The notes under the pieces were generated by a model. It saw only the letters and a list, made by a program, of their open reading frames with translations. It searched no databases and was not told the DNA's origin. A program made the translations under genes and the position numbers. This document shows, piece by piece, positions 1 through 8,585 of a DNA stretch of 64,000 nucleotides; within the stretch, counting starts at the first letter, position 1, and each line of letters opens with the position of its first letter. The stretch comes from Chloroflexota bacterium. GTDB taxonomy: Bacteria; Chloroflexota; Anaerolineae; Promineifilales; Promineifilaceae. The stretch is from positions 62,001 through 126,000 of the forward strand of contig JACTMP010000013.1 in assembly GCA_014584575.1 (NCBI GenBank). The letters are read 5' to 3'.

Positions 1-1262
1 TCAGCATTGCCTTTTTGCAAGGGGTGGCCAACATGGGCTGGGCCATTGGCTCGGCGCGGCTCTTATTTGTAAGCGTGGTGCCGCCGGACAAGAAGAGCGA
101 TTACATGGCGCTGTACTACGCCTGGATTGGCGTGATTGGCGGCCTGAGCCAGTTGCTCGGCGGTTGGATTTTGGACTTGTCTGGCGACCTGGCGCTAGAT
201 TTAGGTATCGTCCAGATCAATCCGTACACGCCGCTGTTTTTATTGGGCATTACGCTGCCGTTGGGCAGCCTCTTTTTTTTGCGGCGGGTGCATACGGACA
301 GCAACGTGGGAATCGGCCGTTTTGCCGGTCTGCTGTTTCGTGGCAATCCCTTCCTGGCTGTAGAATCTATGATCCGTTACCACATGGCTAAAGATGAGCA
401 AACGGCCGTGCGCCTCACCGAACGGCTGGGACGCTCGCGCAGTCTGCTCACTATTGAAGAACTGCTCGAAGCGTTAGCCGACCCTCGCTTCAATGTGCGT
501 TTTGAAGCCATCGTGGCCATCGGCCACACCCGCCCGGACGAGCAGTTACTCCAGGCCCTCAACCAGGTGTTGCATGGCAACGACCCGGCGCTGGGGGTGA
601 TGGCCGCCTGGTCATTGGGGCGCAGCCACGACAACCGCGCCGCCGAACCCTTACACACTGCCCTGGACTCCGACTACCGCTCCATCCGCGCCCACAGCGC
701 CCGCTCGCTGGGCACACTGGGCGACCAGAGCGCCATCCCCACCCTGCAAGCCCGCCTGTCTGTGGAAACGGATCATGGCCTGCGCATTGCTTATGTCTCT
801 GCGTTGGGGCAGCTACAGGCCATCGAAGCCACTGAAGCCATGCTGGCCTTATTAGCTGACGAGCCGGAAGAACCGGCGCGGCTGGAACTGGCGCTGGCCC
901 TGGCGCGGCTGACCGGCGAGGAACACACCTTCATCCAGCTTTTGCGCCAGTCGCGCCACGACCAGGGCACGGTGCTGGCTCAGGCTATCACCGGGCTGGA
1001 AAAGAAATGGCGAAAAGTGGGGGATACGGCCATGTCCCCCACTCTCGCCCACCTCACCCAAAGCGCCGCCGCTTGCAGTACCGGCGACCTGACCGCTGGC
1101 CTCACCCACCTCTGCCGGTTCTTACAAACCGGTGACTTCACCATGTTGCCCCCCTTCCAGCAGATGATCTTGCGGGAATGCACCGCTCATCTGGAAGCCG
1201 ACGGCGCGGTGCGGTTGGAATATGCACTGCTGGCGCTGCACCTCCTTGCCGTCAGCCCATGA
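1..1262 (+). CDS. MFS-type membrane protein fused to C-terminal HEAT repeats (5' end missing)
   Basis: The frame is open from the first bases (codons from base 3 read S-I-A-F-L-Q-G-V), so the N-terminus lies outside the window. The first ~95 visible residues hold hydrophobic segments such as WIGVIGGLSQLLGGWILDL and TPLFLLGITLPLGSLFFL, like the last helices of a major facilitator superfamily transporter. From about residue 140 the protein is soluble and built of ~30-residue helical units (FEAIVAIGHTRPDEQL, VMAAWSLGRSHDNRA, IRAHSARSLGTLGDQ, RIAYVSALGQLQAIE), which are HEAT/PBS-lyase-type repeats. HEAT units usually mediate protein contacts, so the tail may be a docking platform on the inner face. 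The substrate cannot be read from this fragment. The transporter part is the less certain half because only its end is visible. Confidence 0.75.
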   Translation, partial: SIAFLQGVANMGWAIGSARLLFVSVVPPDKKSDYMALYYAWIGVIGGLSQLLGGWILDLSGDLALDLGIVQINPYTPLFLLGITLPLGSLFFLRRVHTDSNVGIGRFAGLLFRGNPFLAVESMIRYHMAKDEQTAVRLTERLGRSRSLLTIEELLEALADPRFNVRFEAIVAIGHTRPDEQLLQALNQVLHGNDPALGVMAAWSLGRSHDNRAAEPLHTALDSDYRSIRAHSARSLGTLGDQSAIPTLQARLSVETDHGLRIAYVSALGQLQAIEATEAMLALLADEPEEPARLELALALARLTGEEHTFIQLLRQSRHDQGTVLAQAITGLEKKWRKVGDTAMSPTLAHLTQSAAACSTGDLTAGLTHLCRFLQTGDFTMLPPFQQMILRECTAHLEADGAVRLEYALLALHLLAVSP

Positions 1263-1297
1263 TGCGTAACCCGTGAGGCCAATTCACGCAGCCCCAT

Positions 1298-1483
1298 TCA
1301 CGGCGCAATCTGCTTCTGCAAAAACTGCACTAACCCCTCCAGGCTTTGAAAGGCGTGGCTGGTGTTGGTGTCTGGGTCTACCAATGTAAAGCGCCAACTA
1401 TTGGCTTTTTGGGGGTCTGGGTTGCGCTCTTCCCAAAGACGCAAAATGAATGTACGGTAATAGGGGGGATTATTAAAAGTCAT
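1298..1483 (-). CDS. Small conserved-type 61-residue protein next to SARP regulator
   Basis: Sixty-one residues, starting MTFNNPPYYRTFILRLWEE and containing WRFTLVDPDTNTSHAFQSLE. A strong Shine-Dalgarno (GGAGGT, about 6 nt before ATG) supports the start. It is divergent from the SARP-type regulator at 1638, with a 154-bp shared upstream region. Tiny proteins with the pattern W-E-E-R...WRF(S/T)L-D-P...F-x-S-L-E-x-L occur often in Chloroflexota genomes beside signalling ATPases, but I know no assigned function. The alternating charged and aromatic residues suggest a small beta-rich domain. Real-gene status rests on the ribosome site and composition; the function is unknown. Confidence 0.65.
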   Translation of the reverse strand: MTFNNPPYYRTFILRLWEERNPDPQKANSWRFTLVDPDTNTSHAFQSLEGLVQFLQKQIAP

Positions 1484-1637
1484 AGCTTCACCTCCAGTGT
1501 AAGTTGATATAATAGGGAAACTGATCTGTCATTCTTAGCTCGTAATCCGCAGCTCGTCATCCGAATTACCGTTCGCAGGCCATATTTCCACTTTTCCTTA
1601 CTGTAACTGGCGAACGCTGATTTACCGTTAAAATACA

Positions 1638-4541
1638 ATGGCCCGCCTCGAAATTTCCTTGTTAGGTTCTCCCAAAATTAAGTTAAATGGTCAACTGCTC
1701 ACCGGCTTGCCCGCTAAGGCACAGGCATTGCTTTTCTTCCTGGTAGTCACCAGACAACAACAAACACGGGAACGATTGGGGGAAATGCTTTTCTCCGAGG
1801 AGACCATGTCGCCGGAGAAGAAGCTGGCGAATTTACGAGGGCCAGGGGCTTTGCTGGCGCTCAATCGAGAGTTAAGCGACTTTGTGGAAAGCCCCAAATT
1901 TTCTATTGCCTTCAAAACGGAAAGTGACTACTGGCTGGACGTAGATGAGTTTCAGGATTGCTTGCGGAGTTCTGAGCCGACGCCAGCGCAGTTACAGCGA
2001 GCGGTTAACCTGTATCAAGGACAATTCCTGACCGGGCTGCGGCTCAAAGAAGCTGAAGGGTTTGAAGAATGGGCGGAACAAAAACGACGTGCCCTGGAAA
2101 CGCAAATGACCACCGCCCTTTACCTGCTCACCGTCCATTACAAAACACAGGGGCAGTATATCCCGGCCATCGCCGCCATTACCCGGCTGCTTGATCTGAA
2201 TCCTTATTTTGAGGAGGCTAATCGGGAGTTGATGCTGCTGTTGGCGCTGACGCGGCAGGTGAATGAGGCGTGCAGCCATTATGAACGGTATGAGGGGCTG
2301 CTGGCTGCGGACGGGTTGGAACCGGAACCGGATACAACAGCACTCTACCAAAAAATCTGGCGCGGCGAGATCACGGCCGTAGAAGCCGCCATTTTGCCTA
2401 CAGCCCCACCCCAAACGTGGTCGCCGCCCTTTCAAGCGCCGCCGCTGCTGCCCCACTTTGTCGGCCGTGAAACCTTGCACGAACAGATTGTGGCCGCGCT
2501 GCAAGCAGAGGGGTCGGCGCATATGCAGGCGTTGGTGGGCATGGGTGGCGTGGGCAAGTCATCGCTGGCCGGGGAGATTGCCCATGCGCTGCAAGAGTAT
2601 TTTGTGGATGGGGTGCTGTGGGCGACGGCGGCGGTGAGTGAACCAACGGCCGTGCTGGAAAGTTGGGCGCAGGCATACGGCTATGACTTTTCCCGTTTGA
2701 CGGATTTGGAAAGCCGGGCCAACGCCTTTCGCGGCGTGCTGGCAGACAAACGGGTGCTGCTGGTGCTGGATGATGTGGTCAGCGTGTCGCGCATACGGCC
2801 GTTGCTGCCCAATGGCCCTCTCTGCCGCGTTTTGATCACCACCCGCGACCAGGATTTGGCGCATGGGCTGGATGCGCAGGTGTGGCGGCTGGCGGAATTG
2901 TCGGCAGTGGACGGCCGTCGCCTGCTCACATTCATCCTCGGCGAAGAACGGGTGAATGCGGAACCAGCAGCGGCCACGCAAATATGTGACCTGCTGCAAA
3001 ACCTGCCGCTGGCAGTAGAAATTATTGGGCAGCGGTTACGTTCACGGCCGCGCCGCCAACTGGCAGACATTGTGCCCCGTCTGCGTGATGAAAAACAACG
3101 CCTCTCGGAACTGAAAATTAGCGACCGGGCGGTGCGGGCCTCGTTTGCTATCAGCCATGACACGCTGGATGCTCAGGAGCGGCAGATGTTTGCCTTGATG
3201 GGGTTGTTTCACGGCCGTTCCTTTGCCGCCGATCTGATGGCCGGTATTGCCGGACATGACCGGTATGAGACGGAAGACCGGATTTTTGCGCTGGTGGCCC
3301 TGTCACTGGCACAGGAAGACGGCACGACGCGCTACCGGCAGCATCCGTTGTTAGCGGACTTTGCGCGGGAGAAGTTGGGGGAATCGGGAGAGGAGGGGGT
3401 GTGGTACGGCCGTGTGGCAGACACCTACCTCACCTTCGCCCAACAGCACCAGCACGACTACGACACCCTCCGCCCCGAATGGGAAAACCTGATGGCCGCC
3501 ATGCAAGCCGCCTACGACTATGAACAGTGGCAAACGGTGATTGATTTTGCCGACACGCTGTATGGCGCCTGGTTTGCGCGCGGCCGTTACACTCAGGCCC
3601 GCGAAGGTTATCAAAATGCCTGTATTGCTGCCCACCAACTGGGGAAACAAGATCGGTGGGCCACCTTGAAACTCGCCTGGGGCCGGGCCTGCATTGAGCA
3701 GAGTGATTTTGACCAGGCAGCAAGCCACCTGGCCGATACATTGGCCTTTTTCAGAGCAACGAACGACGAAGAGGGGATTGCAAACGTCTACGCCGACCTG
3801 GCCCGCATCGCAATGGATCGGGGGCAATTGCAAGAAGCGGAAAATCTGCTGCAATCTTGCCTGGAAATTCGCAAGAAATCAGGCGATTCATTGGGTATTG
3901 CCACCATCACAGAAAGCAGAGCCAGGATCGCTTACCGCCAGAATAACTATGTACAGGCATCGGTCATGGCACAGGAGGCACTGGCTTTGTATGAACGCCT
4001 GGATTTTCGGTTGGGGCAACTGCGTACATTAGGGGTTGTGGTGAACTGCCTGGTGGAAATGCGACAGGATGTGCCTGCCGAATTGGCGGCAGCAGAAGAA
4101 TATGGTTTGCAGGCTATTGCGTTGGCCGAAGAATTGCAGGACACCGGTGAAAAGGCGGTAGCGATGTATGGCCTCTCCCGTGTGCAGCTTAAGCTGGGAC
4201 ACACTTCCTTCGCCAGAGAGCAGGCCCAACAAAGTTTGCAATTGTTAGAGCGCATGGGAGACCGCCGCACCCAGGCGTCGGTGTTAATGCATCTGAGTGA
4301 AATTTATTTTCACGAGCAGGATTATGCTACCGCTCTACAAACTGCTTATGCGGTTAGTCCTATGTTACAAGAGTTGGCGACCAAAACGATGGAAGCGATC
4401 AATTGGTGGAACATCGGCCACTTTCACCGCCTGTTAAATAAGGTTGACCAGGCCAAAATGGCCTGGTCAACCTCATATCAAATTGCCCAAGAGATAGAGC
4501 ATACGGTTTTGATGGATCGCTTACGGCCGTTGCTGGGATGA
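1638..4541 (+). CDS. AfsR/SARP-like BTAD - NB-ARC - TPR signal-transduction regulator
   Basis: A 967-residue protein. Residues 1-245 match the bacterial transcriptional activator layout: an N-terminal winged-helix-like part (MARLEISLLGSPKIKLNG) and a helical BTAD part (AVNLYQGQFL, AALYLLTVHY-like, LDLNPYFEEANRELMLLLAL). A STAND-type NB-ARC ATPase follows, with P-loop GMGGVGKSS at 301-309 and Walker B RVLLVLDDVV near 370-379. From ~590 to the end there are TPR-like helical repeats (ARGRYTQAREGYQNACIAA, FDQAASHLADTLAFF, GIATITESRARIAYRQNN). Such proteins bind DNA and use ATP-driven oligomerisation, with TPRs as sensor. The DNA-recognition helix is degenerate here (NLRGPGALLALNRELSDF), so DNA binding is less certain. 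TAAAAT lies 3 nt before the ATG and no Shine-Dalgarno is seen. Confidence 0.85.
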   Translation: MARLEISLLGSPKIKLNGQLLTGLPAKAQALLFFLVVTRQQQTRERLGEMLFSEETMSPEKKLANLRGPGALLALNRELSDFVESPKFSIAFKTESDYWLDVDEFQDCLRSSEPTPAQLQRAVNLYQGQFLTGLRLKEAEGFEEWAEQKRRALETQMTTALYLLTVHYKTQGQYIPAIAAITRLLDLNPYFEEANRELMLLLALTRQVNEACSHYERYEGLLAADGLEPEPDTTALYQKIWRGEITAVEAAILPTAPPQTWSPPFQAPPLLPHFVGRETLHEQIVAALQAEGSAHMQALVGMGGVGKSSLAGEIAHALQEYFVDGVLWATAAVSEPTAVLESWAQAYGYDFSRLTDLESRANAFRGVLADKRVLLVLDDVVSVSRIRPLLPNGPLCRVLITTRDQDLAHGLDAQVWRLAELSAVDGRRLLTFILGEERVNAEPAAATQICDLLQNLPLAVEIIGQRLRSRPRRQLADIVPRLRDEKQRLSELKISDRAVRASFAISHDTLDAQERQMFALMGLFHGRSFAADLMAGIAGHDRYETEDRIFALVALSLAQEDGTTRYRQHPLLADFAREKLGESGEEGVWYGRVADTYLTFAQQHQHDYDTLRPEWENLMAAMQAAYDYEQWQTVIDFADTLYGAWFARGRYTQAREGYQNACIAAHQLGKQDRWATLKLAWGRACIEQSDFDQAASHLADTLAFFRATNDEEGIANVYADLARIAMDRGQLQEAENLLQSCLEIRKKSGDSLGIATITESRARIAYRQNNYVQASVMAQEALALYERLDFRLGQLRTLGVVVNCLVEMRQDVPAELAAAEEYGLQAIALAEELQDTGEKAVAMYGLSRVQLKLGHTSFAREQAQQSLQLLERMGDRRTQASVLMHLSEIYFHEQDYATALQTAYAVSPMLQELATKTMEAINWWNIGHFHRLLNKVDQAKMAWSTSYQIAQEIEHTVLMDRLRPLLG

Positions 4542-4571
4542 GATTGGCGGGGTGTTTTTAAGTTGGTTGTC

Positions 4572-6059
4572 TCAGCCCACACACACACCGCCGGTTGTTT
4601 CACATTGTGGCCCTTCAGTTGTCCATCCTGCCGCATGTAAGACCGTCAACCAATCGTCAGGGCCAAGATTGCCCCGCCCCATCAACTCCTCAATTTTGTC
4701 GCGGAAAAGGGTCTCGCCTGGGGTGCGTTTGAGATCAGTATCACCCACATACAAAGTGTCGCCATCCAGCATGAGGTCAGGAACGGCAACTTCGTTCTGG
4801 GAGATGCCTTGCACGAAGGAGTCGAAGGCGGTGTATAGCTGGTTAATATCACCAGAGGCCGGTAGTGAATCGGGCCAGGATTTTGCCTCGACCTTTGGCA
4901 ACAGAGCCAATACATTCAGGATGGCAATGTCTATGGGCCGCTTCAGATAGGGGTCTGGCGGCAACAAACCACTGCTAGTTGTAATCGCCTCACTCACTTT
5001 GACGAAGTCGTCTGGCGGTGCGCCTTCCTGAAGGGCTTTGGCCGTGCGGCTGTGTTGAGGTCGCAAAGCGAATTTGCGGCTTTCGGCAAAAGTCTCTACC
5101 TTCACTTCGCCGGATGTGTGGCTGTCATTAAAGTGCTGTGAAACGCCTGCATCTCGTTTTGCCAGATAGTGCTGCCAGTTTTCACGCAGACGGGCCGTCC
5201 AGTCAGGGTATACCTCTTTTTGTTCAAGGGCTTTCAGGTAGATATACGGCCGTAAAATTGCCGCCGGATGATCCCCATCATCTTTAACAAAATCCTCGAT
5301 ATTAAAGTTAAGCTGCAAATCCTGAAAATCCAGCGCCATGACCGGGCCGGCGACCAGAACGCCCAGCACATCCGCAAAAATTTCCTCAAACCAGGCACGG
5401 CACCAATCGGGCATCACCTCTGGCAAAACAGCAGAGGGAAAGACGGGCTTGTTATCCTTCACAAAACTGCCATGCCAGTAAACATAGTGCCCAATCTCAT
5501 GGGGAATTGCCAGCAGGTCGCGCTGGTTACGCAAACAACTGTAGGGAACGGCTACCAGAACAACCGGCGCATAGGGGATCACGCGCACGGAAGCAGACTT
5601 CTGAAAGTAGGTGAGCACGGTGGTTTTTTCGCGCAAGATATTGCCATTACTTTGGGGCTGGAATTGTTTGAGCGCCTGATGTGCCAGATAGTCGGCGCGG
5701 CGTAACGCTGTCAACATTGCCCGGTTTGTGTCCCCCGTCCGGCTTTCGGCCTGAATGCGCTGATTGGCTATTTGTTCGATCACGGCCGTGTCATACGCAA
5801 TCTGATCCAATATCGCTGCCAGGGCAAACTGGGGGGGAAACTTGAGAGATTCCTGAAGTTTAGGCGCACCTTCGGCAAAACCGGTGACAAAAAAGTCAAA
5901 ATGCTTTGCGCCAAATGCCCGCAAACAGCCAATCAGAGCATGAAGCGTCCGCATACGGGACACATCACGGCCGTCGTAACTGGCAGACAATCGGGCCAGA
6001 TGATCATCCAGACTTTGCCAGCGCTTTTGCCACACGTTCACTTCTTGTACACTTAACAT
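4572..6059 (-). CDS. Putative zinc metallopeptidase with HEIGH motif
   Basis: I place the start at 6059 because GGAGGAATTGATC precedes that ATG. An in-frame ATG further upstream (6146) has no such site. The 495-residue product carries HEIGH at residues 187-191 inside PHEIGHYVYWHG, the zincin signature HExxH. WFEEIFADVLG near 230 could supply the third zinc ligand (Glu). Surrounding hydrophobic stretches (PYAPVVLVAVPYSCLR) look like the core strand rather than membrane. There is no signal peptide, so a cytoplasmic protease is likely. The C-terminus ends in Cys/Gly (CETTGGVCVG). Substrate is unknown. It is convergent with the SARP regulator, with about 30 bp between stops. Confidence 0.7.
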   Translation of the reverse strand: MLSVQEVNVWQKRWQSLDDHLARLSASYDGRDVSRMRTLHALIGCLRAFGAKHFDFFVTGFAEGAPKLQESLKFPPQFALAAILDQIAYDTAVIEQIANQRIQAESRTGDTNRAMLTALRRADYLAHQALKQFQPQSNGNILREKTTVLTYFQKSASVRVIPYAPVVLVAVPYSCLRNQRDLLAIPHEIGHYVYWHGSFVKDNKPVFPSAVLPEVMPDWCRAWFEEIFADVLGVLVAGPVMALDFQDLQLNFNIEDFVKDDGDHPAAILRPYIYLKALEQKEVYPDWTARLRENWQHYLAKRDAGVSQHFNDSHTSGEVKVETFAESRKFALRPQHSRTAKALQEGAPPDDFVKVSEAITTSSGLLPPDPYLKRPIDIAILNVLALLPKVEAKSWPDSLPASGDINQLYTAFDSFVQGISQNEVAVPDLMLDGDTLYVGDTDLKRTPGETLFRDKIEELMGRGNLGPDDWLTVLHAAGWTTEGPQCETTGGVCVG

Positions 6060-6573
6060 GATCAATTCCTCCTGGGTAAATGGTTGCCGGTAGCTGGTGG
6101 CTGATACCAGCCTCCAGCAACTACTTTTATTGAGGGCGGCGAGCAACCGCCCATGTAAATCCCTGTAATCTTGTAAAAATAGGCAGTAACGAGCAATCCT
6201 TAAAAGCGATACTACTCTCTTATCGTTGATTTACCGTTTATCGTGAAGGGCTATAGGAAGTTGGTGCTGTTGAGTACTACGGCTGACTGCGTTCTCACGA
6301 GCGCTTGCCACAAATTGTAACGTAAAATCCTGTTTGTCAATGATCAATCAGGGGATTGGAGACCGTTCAGTCACCAACCAATCTCCTGATTTGCTGTATT
6401 TGGGCTTGCTTATGCAACCGTTTAACCCTTTTTACCCGCTTCCATGCGCTGGTTCAGGTCGGGCAACGGTTTTGGCTAAACCGGTCGTAATTGCTTTTAG
6501 CCTCTGGTACAGGGTGTGTTACAATTTCTCGCATATTTTGTTTCCATACCAAACCGAAGAAATAGGAGGAAAA
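6060..6573. other. Gene-free 514-bp intergenic region with a hairpin repeat
   Basis: Lies between the divergent starts at 6059 (-) and 6574 (+). I see no convincing coding sequence. It contains a family-A hairpin at 6346-6391 (AATCAGGGGATTGG with CCAATCTCCTGATT, one mismatch) and the phrase TGATTTACCGTT near 6229, which also occurs just before the SARP gene at 1619. Two promoters for the flanking genes probably lie here; TGTTACAAT near 6520 is a candidate -10 for the membrane protein gene. Confidence 0.5.
6346..6391. repeat. Family-A hairpin repeat (GAGATTGG type)
   Basis: Arms AATCAGGGGATTGG (6346-6359) and CCAATCTCCTGATT (6378-6391) can pair over 14 bp with one mismatch. It shares the GGAGATTGG/CCAATCTCC core with repeats at 8521, 15535, 41680, 44661, 47901, 49762 and 61056. 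Confidence 0.6.
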
Positions 6574-6930
6574 ATGGATCGTCCCGTAGGTGTCTATCTG
6601 ATTTCGTTTTTACAGCTCTTTTTGGGGGCTTATTTGCTGTCGGTGGCCTTTTTTGACTACATGTATGGCAGTTTCTATGGCGGCAACGATTTGCTGGCTG
6701 GCCTGGCGTTGGTGGCTGGCATCATCAATTTTGTGCTGGCATTTGGCATTTGGGGGCTGAAGGGCTGGGCCTGGATGCTGACGCTGTTTTTCCAGATTAT
6801 CCACATCGCCCGCGAATTTCTGTCCTATTTTCTGGCAGACCAATACCTCGGCCTTATCAGCCTAGTCCTCAGCGCCATCATCATCTATTACCTGACCCGC
6901 CCGGAGATTCGCAAGCTGTTTGGACGCTAA
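6574..6930 (+). CDS. Small integral membrane protein, function unknown
   Basis: The ATG at 6574 is preceded by AATAGGAGGAAAA, an excellent ribosome site, so I reject the longer frame that opens at 6334. The 118-residue product is almost all hydrophobic, with about four helices (VGVYLISFLQLFLGAYLL, LLAGLALVAGIINFVLAF, AWMLTLFFQIIHIA, LGLISLVLSAIIIYYL) and a basic tail (TRPEIRKLFGR) that should lie in the cytoplasm. The YLTRPEIRKLF ending is common in small uncharacterised bacterial membrane proteins. A strong GC hairpin lies 7 bp after the stop. No function can be assigned. Confidence 0.8.
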   Translation: MDRPVGVYLISFLQLFLGAYLLSVAFFDYMYGSFYGGNDLLAGLALVAGIINFVLAFGIWGLKGWAWMLTLFFQIIHIAREFLSYFLADQYLGLISLVLSAIIIYYLTRPEIRKLFGR

Positions 6931-6936
6931 AGAATC

Positions 6937-6958
6937 AGGGGGCGCGGTTGCGCCCCCT
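6937..6958 (+). terminator. GC-rich hairpin after membrane protein gene
   Basis: AGGGGGCGC and GCGCCCCCT form a perfect 9-bp stem with a GGTT loop directly after the stop at 6930. The following bases (GTTGCCTTG) are only weakly T-rich, so it is terminator-like rather than a textbook intrinsic terminator. Confidence 0.55.
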
Positions 6959-6969
6959 GTTGCCTTGTT

Positions 6970-7638
6970 ATGTTGGCCCGGTACGAAGTACGTGTTTTCC
7001 AGAATGGATTCCGGCTGCGGCCTGTGGAAACGGGGCGCGGGGTAGGTCACGGCCGTACCCTCATCCTCATCCTCACGGCCGTCTACCTGCTCTGGCTCTT
7101 TGTGCGCGTCATCAGCCAGCCGCCCTGGCTGGCACAATTACCACCACCGCTGTTAGAGCTGCTGCGGCTGGCGGAAATCGCCGGGTTTATCACGCTGGTA
7201 TTGATGTGGGGGCTGTTGTGGTGGCCGGGACAACAGCAGCCCGTCACGGCCGTCACCCCCCTGAACCTGGAACAACTCTATGCCCTGCAACCGTATGAAT
7301 TTGAGCAGTACGTGGCCGAACTATTCCGGCAACGGGGATACCAGGTGAAGTTGCACGGCCGTCGGGGGGACAACGGCGTAGATTTGCGGCTGACCCAACC
7401 GAACGGCAAGGAAGCGATTGTGCAGTGCAAACGCTACCGCAAAAGTGTCGGGCCAGACGTCGTGCGCGAACTGTATGGCACGTTGATGCACGAACGGGTG
7501 GCCCACGCCTTCCTGGTGACCACCGCCGACATTTCCGAAGCCGCCCGCGCCTGGACGCAGGGCAAACCGATGACATTGATTGACGGCCGTAGCCTGGCCC
7601 ACCTCGCCGCAACGATGCAGAAGAGTGGCGGGGAGTAA
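6970..7638 (+). CDS. Membrane-anchored Mrr-like restriction endonuclease
   Basis: A 222-residue protein. Two membrane helices near the N-terminus (TLILILTAVYLLWLFVRVI, ~30-48, and IAGFITLVLMWGLLWW, ~68-84) are followed by a PD-(D/E)xK nuclease fold of the Mrr_cat type. YEFEQYVAELFRQRGYQVK starts the domain. GRRGDNGVDLRL gives the catalytic Asp, and EAIVQCKRYRKSVG gives the Q-C-K active-site strand. HAFLVTTADISEAA completes the fold. Mrr-family enzymes cut foreign or modified DNA, and membrane-tethered versions recur in many bacteria. The role could be defence or DNA uptake surveillance. There is no methyltransferase neighbour. The start ATG lacks a good ribosome site and follows the hairpin closely. 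Confidence 0.8.
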   Translation: MLARYEVRVFQNGFRLRPVETGRGVGHGRTLILILTAVYLLWLFVRVISQPPWLAQLPPPLLELLRLAEIAGFITLVLMWGLLWWPGQQQPVTAVTPLNLEQLYALQPYEFEQYVAELFRQRGYQVKLHGRRGDNGVDLRLTQPNGKEAIVQCKRYRKSVGPDVVRELYGTLMHERVAHAFLVTTADISEAARAWTQGKPMTLIDGRSLAHLAATMQKSGGE

Positions 7639-7664
7639 CCTTGATTCGACTCATCGCGCTTACC

Positions 7665-8231
7665 TTATTCGCCTAATTTTCTGACTTTTGCTGCCAACGG
7701 CTGGTATTGCGTGAGAAGCTGCGGTTCTTCCAACGCCTCGGCAAATTGAGACAGCCAGTTTTCGATGTATTGTTCATCAAGACGGCCGTGCTGCTCAATC
7801 AACAGCGCCTCCACATCCGGCCAATCTTTGCCCCGCCCGGCTACCACTTTTTGGATAATCAGGTCTTCGGCCGAGCAAATCCATGCCGACCAACCCCCTA
7901 AATCTCGCTGTACTGCCCGTTCAATAATCAATTCTTCATAACCAGGTAACGCCAGCAAAAAATCCACAATCACCTTTTCAATTTCCACAGCGACGATAAA
8001 GGGGTTTTCCGGCACATGCACCCTGGCTCGATCAGGAAACGTCTTGCGAATCGCTTCACGTACAGTACCGTACTCCATATCTGGCACAAGCACCTTAATG
8101 TCTACATCATGGGTATAACGGGCAAACCCCCATTCCGCCAGCGCCAGGCCACCAATAAGCGCATAACGAAAACCTTTCTCCTCTAAAAAGGTAACGGCCG
8201 TGCGCAAAACAGCTTTAAGATTTTCTTCCAC
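7665..8231 (-). CDS. Nucleotidyltransferase of AbiEii/MNT type (toxin-like)
   Basis: The start is placed at GTG 8231 (VEENLKAVLRTAVTFLEE), with TGGAGA about 8 nt upstream. The longer frame to 8393 lies inside the upstream gene and is unlikely. The 188-residue product has the minimal nucleotidyltransferase signature: GG at ALIGGLALAEWG followed by RYTHDVDIKVLV, that is GG-x(n)-D-x-D, plus a third acidic strand (EIEKVIVDFLLALPG). SAEDLIIQKVVAGRGKDWPDVEAL is the helical part typical of AbiEii-like proteins. Such enzymes add NMP to tRNA or protein and act as toxins in type II/IV toxin-antitoxin pairs. It overlaps the upstream small gene by 17 bp, implying coupled translation. Confidence 0.8.
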   Translation of the reverse strand: MEENLKAVLRTAVTFLEEKGFRYALIGGLALAEWGFARYTHDVDIKVLVPDMEYGTVREAIRKTFPDRARVHVPENPFIVAVEIEKVIVDFLLALPGYEELIIERAVQRDLGGWSAWICSAEDLIIQKVVAGRGKDWPDVEALLIEQHGRLDEQYIENWLSQFAEALEEPQLLTQYQPLAAKVRKLGE

Positions 8232-8499
8232 CCGTGCTTCTCCAGTCTTCCAACTTTTGCACCCGCTCATAATAACGGACCAACGCTGCGTGTTTATCTG
8301 TCTGCTGGTAAAGACTTTGTGTGTAATTCTGCCGACGGGCAAATTCCCAGAGAGATAGGAATTCCTGCCAGCTTTGTTCAGGTGTGCGTTCATGCGCCGT
8401 CAGGTAACGGTCGCGCTGCTCGGCCAGGTTCCATTCCCGGTACTTTTCCCGCATATAGCGGTATAGCTCTTTGTCGAGTTTTTTCTCTTCGTTGGGCAT
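8215..8499 (-). CDS. Small helical protein paired with nucleotidyltransferase (antitoxin candidate)
   Basis: Ninety-four residues from MPNEEKKLDKELYRYMREK. I chose this ATG because a perfect TATAAT sits exactly 6 nt upstream; the frame extends further only through a hairpin repeat. The protein is highly charged and helical (YLTAHERTPEQSWQEFLSL, AALVRYYERVQKLEDW) with no known motif. Its 3' end overlaps the nucleotidyltransferase gene, and small upstream partners of this size are usual for AbiEii-type toxins. A role as cognate antitoxin is inference from position only. Confidence 0.6.
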   Translation of the reverse strand: MPNEEKKLDKELYRYMREKYREWNLAEQRDRYLTAHERTPEQSWQEFLSLWEFARRQNYTQSLYQQTDKHAALVRYYERVQKLEDWRSTGGRKS

Positions 8500-8505
8500 G
8501 GGGGG

Positions 8506-8511
8506 ATTATA
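8506..8511 (-). promoter_or_regulatory. -10 box TATAAT, leaderless-type
   Basis: On the minus strand a perfect TATAAT is followed by six C residues and then the ATG at 8499, so transcription would start at or next to the start codon. Confidence 0.55.
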
Positions 8512-8520
8512 ACACAAGGA

Positions 8521-8582
8521 GTTTGGGAGATTGGGAATTGAGAGATTACACAATCTCCTAATCTCCCAGTCTCCCAATCTCA
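8521..8582. repeat. Family-A hairpin repeat
   Basis: Left arm units GGGAGATTGGGAATTGAGAG pair with the right arm containing CAATCTCCTAATCTCCCAG and CTCCCAATCTC. It lies between the antitoxin candidate and the GH4 gene stop. Confidence 0.65.
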
Positions 8583-8585
8583 TTC

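Noticed and set aside
6334-6573. Upstream extension of the small membrane protein
   Set aside because: The added peptide is not membrane-like and includes a hairpin repeat; ATG 6574 has a near-perfect ribosome site.
8232-8393. N-terminal extension of the nucleotidyltransferase
   Set aside because: It is the shadow of the upstream 94-residue gene in another frame; GTG 8231 has a ribosome site and family-typical length.
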